Shown: one piece after another, positions 19,306 through 30,400 of the stretch
Numbering within the stretch: the stretch's first letter is position 1
Layout of the letters: every line of letters starts with the position of its first letter
Origin: Symbiodinium natans
Taxonomy: Eukaryota > Sar > Dinophyceae > Suessiales > Symbiodiniaceae
DNA length: 64,000 bases
Direction of reading: 5' to 3'
NCBI GenBank assembly: GCA_905221605.1
Contig: CAJNDS010001169.1
Span: 620,001 to 684,000 of the forward strand
Program-made: the position numbers and the translations under genes
Notes under the pieces: model-generated
What the model saw: the letters and a program-made list of their open reading frames with translations, nothing else
Database searches by the model: none
Told to the model about the DNA's origin: nothing

Positions 19306-22300
19306 GTTTCGGAGTGGTTTAGGGGTCTCATGGTTTCTCCAGCTGAGGCCAAGCTTCTACGGCTTTTGGGGGTTGAGGCTCCTCAGGGTTTCGGGAGGCT
19401 TTTTTGGCCTTTAAGGACTGGGACATGAGTCCACATCCCTAGTGAGGGGCTGTTCTGAGGTGTTATGAGATTCGGGTAGGGTAGTTGTTTGTGGTTACGA
19501 GCTTGCAGCAAGGGATGCTAGGATTCAGCAAAGGCACAGGAATCGCAGGGACTTTGAGATTAGCCGTGGGTGTTACAGGTTTCGTCGACGGTTCCGTGAG
19601 ATTCAGCGTTCCCCGAACTTTGTTTTGGTTTATCCTTTCATGTCGAGCCTTGCAGCATAAACTCTAAACCCCCAAACCCTTAAACCCTTAAACCCTCAGC
19701 TTCCAACCCTCAACGCAGCGCAAGACAGTCTTATTCGCCGCCTGCTTGCCGTTGGCTCCGGTACCAAAGAGAAGCACTTCCAATGACCTGGGCCCTGGGG
19801 GCCTTGAAGCCTTTAACCAGGGCCTCAACCAGGGTGAAAGCATCTACTGACAAGGAAAATGACGATAACAACGACACTGGCAACACACAACACAATCAAC
19901 CGCGACGTTGTAGAGCCCAGAAGCTCTTTGCGCAGTGCCGGAAGATGGACGGACACGCTGAGGCTCTAGGCTCCAGGTATCAGGCTTTAGGGCTGCAGGG
20001 TGTTTTCCCAAAGCCGTCCCAGAGGGGCTAAGCCCAAGCGATGCGGGCCAGCGGCGGACACAACGCCTTGCTCGAAACCTTCCGGAAGCCCGACTTCAAC
20101 GTCGCCGCCTTCGTCAAGGCCTGCCGGGTTCCTTGGGGTTTTGGGGGGCTTCAAGGTTGAAGGTAGGGGAGTTTGACAGGGATTGGTGCGGGTTTGGAGT
20201 TTGAGGTTTTTAAGCTTTTTCAGGTTTAGGGTTGAGGGCTTAGGGTCGGGAAAGAGGTTGAAAAATGGGCGTCCAAGGTTTCCGGCTGCATTTCCCTGAG
20301 CCCTAAGCCTTGAACCAAGCTGCACGCATATCAACCGAAACATGACGATCATTTCAAGAGCATATCCAAAACATTGAGCAGAGCAGTAAGAATGATCCCA
20401 GTTACAAGCATCAGCGAGCACCTCTCTTGTGAAAGCTCGACAGCAGCTGGCCACGCAGCCATGTGAACCCTGAACCCCAAACCCGAGGCCCGAGCTGTAA
20501 ATCTAGGGTTTAGGGTGTAGGGGTTAGGGTTTCGGGTTTAGGGTTTAGGGTTTGGGTTTCGGTTGGGGTTCAGGAAGTTGCAGGGTTTAGGGCCTCAACT
20601 CTCGACTCCAGTTCTGCAGCCAAGCAGGAAGCCACTTCTGGGCAGGCGGCTCGTCTGGCAAGTTCAGTTACTTGAGTTTGTTTTTTTGGCGTCCCTTTCG
20701 AGCTAAGGGGTTTCAGATCTGCGCTTTGGGCACCTTAAACCCCACATACTAAGACCTCGAGCTTTAGGCTCTAGGGCCCCTCAACAGCAATGCCCTACGA
20801 GTCCCAGAAAGAAGAAGACGCAGTGGGCCAGGAGAAGGCTTTGCGGCTGTCCCAGCAGCTGCAGGACTCAGCCAGCAGCCTAGAGGAAGACCTGCCTCGT
20901 GGCTGCCTAAGCCCTAAGCATCACTTGCAAGGCCAGTCCATGAAGAGCCATGAACCTCCGAGTAGAGCTGCTAGATGCAAGAGATGAGACTTACAGTGCA
21001 TGCTGTGGAGTTCTTTTTTGAGGGTTTAGGGGTCACGGGCCACAAGAGACTAAGAAGGGTTTAGGGTTTCGGGCGTGGGACCACACTTGCAATCTCCCGC
21101 CTGGAGACTTCGGACCCTGTGCTCTTTTGAGGCCCCCCCCGCGTGTGCTCCGTGCGGACAACATGTTTTGGGCTCATGTAGGGTCTGAGGCTCCAGGTTT
21201 GTGAAGACAATTTAGGGATCCCGGGTCGGCGGCTTTGGGAATCCCCCTTAGTCACCTCTGAACCCCCTTGCCATCTGACACGATGTGTGAGGAGTCCTGA
21301 TGCCGCAGGCAAATCCCCCTAAGATTTAGTTGAAACCTGAGAAGCTGATGACTCGTTCGCAGTTGGAACACTTGTTTGCATCTCTCTAAACCATGACTCC
21401 TGAATGATAATTTTTAGATTCCTAACCCTGAAGCTGGGCAAACCGTACAGCCCGGTAAAGCTTAAACCCCACATAGTGAGCCCTAATCCTTCGAGCCTGC
21501 TTGGAGGCATGCAAAGTTGTACACCCATGATCCTGTCAGTGCCCTGAACCCTAAACTGCCAAGGCGTCGGGAGATTGCCTCCTGCCATGAGGACCCCAGC
21601 TCGGGCCATAACCCTCAACAACCCAATTCGGCTTACAGGTTAAGATGTGTGTGTGTGTGTGCGTGCGCAGGGTTTGCGTTTTGAGGTTTAGGGTTGGGGA
21701 GCTTGGGCTTTCTACGGTTGGGAGGAGCTCGTGTTAGGGGCACAGCTTCGCCCAGCTTTGAGAACCTGGGCTCTGTTCACCTCAAGATGCCAGAGAAACT
21801 TGGCCCTAAACCCGAAACCTCAACCCTTAAGCATTGGGATGTTCCCCCTGAAATACTAGCAGCCCTTAATAGGGATTATGATGGGGCTTGAAGAAGGGGT
21901 AGTAGAATCCCTTTTAAGGCTTGTTAGTATAAGGGGGGACATCCCAACCTAAGCCCGTAGAAGCCCCGTAAACCCTTAGCCCTCAAAGCCATCAAAGCCC
22001 TCGTCAGCACTCAACAAAAGGAGCTCCTGCTCTGCGCCGGGAGCATCAGCGACCTCGAAGGTCAGCTGGGAGAAGCCAGCGCGGCCTGGCCTGAAGCCTC
22101 TTGAGGGCTTCTTGGGGCTTAGGGTTTCGTCCAGATGTCAAAGATGCTTATAGCTTGAACTCATAAAGTCTCTTTATTCTAACAACGAGGTTCATGAAGA
22201 GCCCAATTTGTGAAGTTCAAATGTGCTTCGTGTTGATTGTCCAATAGACACGGGCCGTTGCTTCTGTCTGATTTCTGACTTTCCCTTGCTCTGTTCACTT

Positions 22301-24829
22301 TTTGCGTTCGCCCGAATATTGCGCGAGCTCATTCTTTGTTCACGCGTGTACATGGGGAAGGAACAGGCCTGGAGAGAGACTACTCAGAGATATCGTCACG
22401 TTCCAAAAGCTACAACCTCGAACTCTGCCATCGATCCATTGGACACGACGCTTCATGAGCTTGCCAGAAGCAGCAGCCCAAGGCAGATGTGCAAACCATG
22501 TGGCTCCCATGTAGCGAAGATACACGCGCGGTTTGTCACCGGAAAGCTTCCTGCCAAGCGTGAGGGCAAAAGAGCCAGCTCAGAATGCTGATGCCTTGCT
22601 TGCACCTTAGGAGAGTTAGCCTATTGCGAGAAGCCATCCGGCCTTAAAAGAAAACATCCTCAAGAGACGAACGGTGGCAAGAAGGAGAAGGCCCACGGCA
22701 CGGGAGTGAAGACCACAGCAAGACTCAGCAAGAGCGAAAGCTGGACAAAGCGAGGCAAAGGATGCCGTAATACTGCGAACCCACCATATTCACCGCCTTC
22801 CATGACATTTGAATTAGCCAATATAGGGGTCGTAATAATTCCTGATATTTCCTTATAGTTCTTTTGTAAGTATACTGTGAAGGCCCCTACATTACCCTCG
22901 ATGCAGCTGAGGACATCGTGGGAACGCTGAAAAGCGCTGTGGCGCGTGTGCGGACTGACATGCTGGCTCCCTTCCAGGACTCGCTTGTGGCGGTCTGTGT
23001 GCACAACCCCTACTTATCATGGTCATCCTAAACCCTAAACCCTAAGCCCTAAGCCCTAAGCCCTAAACCCTAAACCCTAAACCCTAAACCCTAAACCCTA
23101 AACCCTAAACCCAAAACCCAAATGCACCTCCAAGCAAAGTCCAAGGACCAGCGCATCCTCAAACCGCCAGGCGCTCTAAGCCTTAAACCCTAAACCCTGC
23201 ATCTTCTGCCCACAGTCCGAGGTAAGTTTGCCCTAAAATCTAAACCGCAAGCCTTAAACCCAGAAAACCTAAGAGCAATAATTTCTTTGGGTTGCTCTTC
23301 GTGTCCCTGCAAAGAAGCAGTCCGGGAACTCTAGGAAATTCTTATTCTGGGGTTCCCTAGCTGGGTTCAGACATGTGCAGGCTGAGGGCTGCAGATGTTG
23401 TCGGGTTTAGGGTCCATTCGTGATGGGTTTGGGGGCTGCGCGCTGAGGCTTGACGGTTTGGGTTCAAGGGCTGAAGTGTTGAGGCTAGACGGTTGAGATC
23501 TTTAAGGCCAAGGGCTTCAATTAAATTCGGGGTTGACCCCGAAACCCCGAACCCGAAACCCTAAACCCTAAACCTAGACCAGGAGGTGAAAGGGAACGTG
23601 GAGCTGCTGGAACGCATGCAGGCCGTGAACGTCTTAGTCCCTTTGATGCGCAGTACCCCTTTTTGTCCCCCTTTTTTGTGTTTAAGGGATTAGGTTCCCT
23701 CGATTTTATCCCCAAATCCTAAAGCCACCCCCGAAGCCCACAAAGCCCTACTAACCCTACTAACCCTACTAACCCTACTAGCCCTACTAACCCTACTAAC
23801 CCTACTAACCCTACTAACCCTACTAACCCTACTAGCCCTACTAACCCTACTAACCCTACTAACCCTACTAACCCTACTAACCCTACAAACCCTACTAACC
23901 CTACTAACCCTACTAACCCTACTGACCCTACTAACCCTACTAACCCTACTAACCCTACTAACCCTACTAGCCCTACTAACCCTGCTAGCCCTACTAGCCC
24001 TACTAGCCCTACTAACCTACTAGCCCTACTAACCCTGCTAGCCCTACTAGCCCTACTAGCCCTACTAACCCTAAACCCTACTAACCCTAAACCCTAAGCC
24101 CTAAGGCCTACCCTAAACCCTAAACCCTAAACCCTAAACCCTAAACCCTAAACCCTAAACCCTAAACCCTAAACCCTAAACCCTAAACCCTAAACCCTAA
24201 ACCCGTTTTGTTGCAGAGCCGCGCAGACGAGGTCCGGAAGCTCTTGCGCTTCCTCTTCGATGCCCGGAAGCTGCGCAGCCAGATGGACGCGCCTGGAAAC
24301 TTGGGGGCTTCTGTAGGGTCTAGGGTTTAGGGTTTAGGGTTTAGGGTGTAGGGTTTAGGGTTTAGGGTTTAGGGTTTAGGTGTTAGGTGTTTTGAGTGAG
24401 GGGTGAGGGGTTAGGGGTTGGGGGTTAAGGTAATAGGCATAGGTTTGGGTTTAGGGTGTGGGGCACTTATTTTGGAGGTTAATGAGAGCAAAGGGTGCTT
24501 TTTTTTTGGGAAATGCCCACTTAGGCTGGGATGCCCGGAAGTACCCCTTTTTCTTGGAGGGTTAGCTTCGGCGGGCCCACTATTCATGATTACAAGTCTT
24601 CTTCTTGTTATTCCCCACCTTCGGTGTGGGGTTGTTAGATTTTAAACTCAACTCTTCTCCTCGCCCGGAACGCTTCTCCTCGCCCGGTCTGCTCCTAGAG
24701 TCTCCCTGGAGCGCCCAACCCCAGAGACTCCCTTGAATGCTCAACCCCCAAATCCCTAAGGTGGGGATGTTCGAAGTTAATCAATTATTATTTATCATTA
24801 TTATTGTTATTATTCAATATGTAGATCTG

Positions 24830-24877
<48 letters not shown>

Positions 24878-27374
24878 GCATGTGTTTTTTCTTGTCTTTG
24901 TCGGAGTGGGGGCGGGAGGGGGGGGGGGCTGCTTTTCTTCCTGTTCATTGAGCGCAGAGAACAATGGAGGTTTCTCTCTTGAAAAAAGAAATTCGAGCGC
25001 CCTCTCTGCCAATATTGAGGAAAACAAGTTGCCTGGGAAAACTAGAGGCAACGCAGGCTGTCCCTTACAAAGCAAGGCACGCCTTTTTGTTCTTTGGGTT
25101 TCTGGGCAACCTGGTAGGACCCCCTTGCCCCTTATGGAAGTCCGATGGTTAGCCCCAAATTTCAAAGCCTAAGAGCGCCAGAAAAAATGAAAAGAAGCAA
25201 TCCCAAAGGTTCACGGCTCTTGGAAAGCTTCGACCCTTACTTGGAGGGTAGTTACCATTGGGTTAAGGGTAGCCAATTTAAGATACTTATAACTTCTCAC
25301 GGCCGGTCACCCTATACACCCTCAACCCGCACCCTAAGCCCTGAACACTGCTATGTGGCGCATGAACCTCCAAGTAAGGAAAGGATTTCTCCAAGGCGGC
25401 TCACACGCTGCACGAGCTAGAGGCAGTACTGCAGGAGAGTGCCCTGAAGCCCTGGGCAATTTCGGGTTTGGGGTGGTAGGGCTTGGTGTTTGCCGTGTGG
25501 GCTTGTAGGGTTGCAGGGTGTACGGCATGGTCCTTGCAAAGCCCACTCAGACATGAGGACCGCGGCTCCACCACGAACTCTGACTCCTAAACACCCTTTT
25601 TGCCTCTCGGGTAGAGCTAGAAGGGAGGGCGTGGTAGGTTTAGGGGGTAGTGGGTAGAGGGCAGGGGGTAGAGGGGTGAGGGTGATGAGAGCGGGGCTTG
25701 CATGAAGGAGAGCAGCCTGGAGAAGGTGGATGTGCTGAGGGCCGAAGTCCTTTGGATCCGAGACGTGGGGGCGAAAGTCCGCCGCCAGTCTGAGGAGGAC
25801 CTCCGGACGGGGGCGCCTCGGTGGGTTTAGGGTTTTGGGTTTAGGGTTTAGGGTTTAGGTTAGGGTTTAGGGTTTAAGGTTTAGGGTTTAAGGAAGTTGG
25901 TTTAGGGCTTGGGGCCAGGGTATCACATCAGTGGCCGGCCCTTCGGTTCCTTACGCAAGTTCGCTGCTAGCTTCTGAGCTCTTTTTCGAGTACTGGTATC
26001 TTCCCTGCAGAGTCTGTAGCCAAACCCTTCATCCCCACCCATGTATCCAAGCTCCCCTAAACCCGAAACCCTAAGCCCTAAACCCTAAACCCTAAACCCT
26101 AAACTTTACCTAAACCCTAAACCCTTCTTTGCCCTCATGAGGTGCGCCAGGGGAACCACATTGCACTGAGCGTAGCCTTGCAGGCGCGCGGTGTGATGCC
26201 TTGTATGGGTTTAAGCTGGGGTTCTCACAGCCTTCCCCCCCGGCGTCTGTGAACACATCACAAGCCTAAACCCTCAACCTTAAACCCCAAACCCCAAACC
26301 CCAAGCCCCAAGCCCCAAACCCCAAGCCCCAAACCCCAAACCCCAAGCCCCAAGCCCCACGCCCCACGCCCCAAACCCCACGCCCCAAACCCCAAACCCC
26401 CAACCCCAAACCCCAAACCCCAAACCAAAATCTGAGAGTGCTTTTACCCCAGGTCTTCTTCAACCTGAACTGTCTGTGGCCTCAGCTGAAGAAGCTTCTG
26501 GCCGAGCTCCTGGAGGACCTAAAAAAGCGCCGAAAAAACCTGAGACCCCTCTTGAACCTCGAACCCTGCAGCCCTAAACCCTAAACCCTAAACCCTAAAC
26601 CCTAAACCCTAAACCCTAAACCCTAAACCCTAAACCCTAAACCCTAAACCCTAAACCCTAAACCCTAAACCCTAAACCCTAAACCCTGCAAACCTAAGCC
26701 CTCAGAAGCCCACAAGCCGCCCCACATTTGAAGCGTCCTCAACAAAAAGGCCTGAGAAGCCCTCAAGTGTGTGTGAGCCTGAGCTCAAAGCCCTTATGGG
26801 CCCCTAAAACCATGCCCTCATAAAACCCTCCAGCGCTGAACTCCTCTACCTGAACCGCAAAGCCCCAAGTCAAATCCTCAAATCCCCTACAAGCCCTTTT
26901 TGGGTCGCATCGCTCGATAATGGCCCTGGTCAAGCCCGTATAGGAGCCCAAAATCCCCTGATCTTGGAGGAAGTGCGGCAGGCGCCACTGGCTGCCGCAG
27001 GCTTTCTGCAGGGCCTGGAAGTGAACCTGCAGGTGCTTCGGGGTTCTCGGGTCTAACTTGAGTTTTGGGTTCAGAGTTCTTTGTAGGCTTTTGGTGGCAT
27101 ATAAATTAAAAACAAAAAACAAAAATTATATATATATATATATACACCCACATGAATTTAGGGCTTCTCCAAATCAAGTGTCAAGGAGAGAAAGAGTCGG
27201 GAGCTTGGTGCGCGACTCTCTAAGCACGAGGCGCTTTGGGTCGAAGTCGCACTCCCGGCCCTTCTGGGTCCGCCAATTCTTGGCCAGGCTTTTAGAATTT
27301 ATTAAAGTATTCATAATATATATATATATATGTATATATATATGTATATATATATATATGTATATATGTATATG

Positions 27375-27405
<31 letters not shown>

Positions 27406-30400
27406 TGGGGTTTAGGCACGTTTTGGCGCTTCAGTCGCTCGTTGTCGTGAAAAAACGTGGCTTTCTGGCCTCACCCACGGGGCTTTTGCAGCTCGTTGAG
27501 GTTAATTTGATCCCGCCTCAGTCCCTCACACGCTCCTCCTGAACGGTCGTTTCTTTTGGGTCCAAATCGCTCTCCCACCACGGTTGGTTGCCATGTGCGT
27601 GCTATGGGCTTACTTACATTGTTTTGGGTCCTTGGTGTCAGAACAAAGGGGATTGGGTTAGTTGGGATCTAGGGCCCAGGGTCTGGGCAGTTTATGATCT
27701 GGTTTTGGCTTCTAATGGCGCCGTCATCGGGTTCTACTTCGGCTCTCATGTTGAGGGGGAGTAACGAGAAACGATTCTGCAGTCCAGGTGCTGGTGGCGC
27801 AGACGCAGCGCGTGCACGCCTTGGAAGAGATCGTGCAAGCGAAGACGGACCCCGTCACCCATAGGAGCTTCCAGTCTGTGCTGGAGGATGCAGGGGTTCG
27901 GTCGTTGACCGGCCACTTCTGGACTGAGGCCGCCAGTGTTTTCAAGGCGAAGCTTGCAAAGGTGTGTCAAGACCGGACTTTCCGTTCAAAGGCGATCGCC
28001 GACTGCCCCAAGGTCCTCCAAAGCCTTGTGTCTGCTGTCGACAAGCTCGGCCGTGGAAAGGTTATGAAGTCAACGGAGCGCGAGATCCTGTACCAGTCCG
28101 CCACAGACTTGCGGAACGAGTTTTTGGGCGAGTCCATCCGACGCGTGACGGATCCCATCGAGATGATGCTGCCGGACAAGCTGCTGTCGAGCCTGAGCGC
28201 TTCTGGTGAGCGCATCGGGGGCACGGGCGAGACGGTGACGGACGAGCTGCCTACCATGCACGACCTGCGTCGCTATGTGCAGCTGCTTGTGACTGAGCTG
28301 GAGCGTGTGGAGTGCTGTCCGGAGCTGCTTCTGAAGGACGTCGTGCGCAGCGTCCGGAGCTCCGTCCTGTTCTTCGCCACACGCCTGGAGCAGGTGGTCG
28401 ATTCATCCTCAGTAATCCAGTGCCTCACGGAGGAGGATGGGCGCTTGCGGTTAAAAGCACCGCTTCCCATGCCTACCGCTGGCCACGCCCGCAATGCCCG
28501 GCTCTTCGGCATTGCGCACCACACCCTGGTAGCCCTTCGGGAGCTGATCCCCTCGCGGTTCCTTGAGTCTGTGGCCACTGACCAGGTTCGGAACACCAAG
28601 CAAGACCCGAAACATCCTGCAAGCCCCCCTGCCCCTTAAGCCCTCAACTCCTCAACCCTCGCCTACCCTGTAAACCTTTGCCACGACTGCAGAGCAGGTT
28701 CAGAGCACCTTGAAACAAGCCCAAGCCGCGGTCGTGACGCCTCTCTTCACCAGTCTCCAGCGCCTAGGTAGGTTCTGGGAATCTGAGATGTTTTTCCCTG
28801 GTTGGGCTTTGACAACAAATTACAATTAAGTTTAAAAGGAGGATCCCATCTAGGAATCTAGGAACATGTGATGTGAGAGTATCTCCTCTGGAATATGAAG
28901 CTGGAGGCTCTTACTTCGGAGTGTGTTTTTTTTCCGACGGTTTCAAGGGCCCGCCCAGGAGCTCCCTACGCCGTGCCGTGGTCGCAGCCTGCCTGAGCAA
29001 CGACGAGGGACAACTCGGTGCCGTGAGCCAGGCTTCCGCGGTGGGCTTCCCAAAATAGGGGTACCCTTTTTGGGGGTGTCCCTGAATGCCCGACTAGAGT
29101 TAACAGGATGTAAGCAAGCTGTCTTATTTCGGGAACGTCAGTTAAGTCGATAGGCAAGGCAACTAAATTCACTACCTGTTCTGCAAGAAAGCAAACCTTG
29201 CCCTAAGGAAGCCACATTATTTGCTGCTCCTGTAGCTTAAACTAAGTTCACACCCTTCGGCGCGTTCAGACGAAGTTCACTTGAAGTTCCCCAGGCTTGC
29301 AGCCACCTGAGCCGCCACTTCTTCTCCCTCTTCGGAGCTGGGCAGCTCCAGGGCCACCTGAGGGAGTTTTGCAGCTTTGCCATGCGCTGCTTCCTCTCGG
29401 CGGCAGCGCTGGCGCGGGCCCCACTGCGCCAGGAGCTGGCGACCCTCGAGACCCTCCTGGCCAGCCTGGACCCAGACTATGCCTCCCACCTGCGCTACGA
29501 GGCCTCCGTGCTCAAGGAGTTCGCGAAGCTGTTGGCGTCCGCGTCTGTGGAGTCCCAAGACTTCGAGGAGCATCTCCGACCCCAAAACGGTGAGCGTCCA
29601 CCGCTTTGTATCGTCGGAGCTTAGGAGCGTGTCGCGTCGGGTACAGTGCTTTTGTAAGCAGCAACCAGAAGTAGTTGCCAGTGGCTTTGGCAGGAGCTCG
29701 CCAACGTGATTCCCCTGCATTTGCTGCTGACCTTTCTGCTACACCGGCTGAAGGCAACCACCCGACCAAGCTCATGACAATGTTTGGTTGTCAATCCGGA
29801 TTAAGTTCAGCCTCCTGTTGCCTCCTGTTGCTGATCTAGCATTAGACCCCAAGCCCTAGACCTTGATCCCCCCCCCCCCCACCCTCACACACTGCATAAG
29901 TTATTTTGGGATGTCATGTCCCTCAGAACACAGTTCGTTGACTGGATGTCCATTCCAAGCCATGGATACTTAAAGGTTCGGGCGTAGTTGAAAGTAGGGT
30001 CAGATGTACCTCAGTGAGGGTTCTATATGCAGTTGCCCGACTTCTAGCCTCACTTATTCTAGGGGCAATCTCCCAAAATAGGGGTGCCTGTTTTACAGGG
30101 TATTCAGGAATCGCCCCTGAGGCGGGCCCCTTCAGCACCCAGTTGAATCCCTCTGCAAGGTGCCCAGCCTCCCTGAGTTCCTACGGCAGTCTCCAGAGCA
30201 GTACCTCGAAACCGCCGTGCAGCTTTGGGATGAGCCGCGCGCCTGAAATACCCGTAGCAAGGCAAAAGGACTCCCATGTTTCAATGAATTTTGTGGGCCC
30301 TCAAGCTTTAGTGGTACATAAAAAGCGATTAAATCCTAGGCCACACTGTATGAGTTCTCGGGGCTTGCTGGCTGCTTTTGCCCGAGAAGGGGGCTTTCGA

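Noticed and set aside
22223-22591. 122-codon plus-strand frame in a COG5 intron
   Set aside because: It lies between two COG5 exons that join in phase (22060 to 22907), so it is intronic. No family motif was seen.
23745-24204. CRISPR array
   Set aside because: Units are contiguous 7-9 bp tandem repeats with no spacers, in a eukaryotic gene intron.
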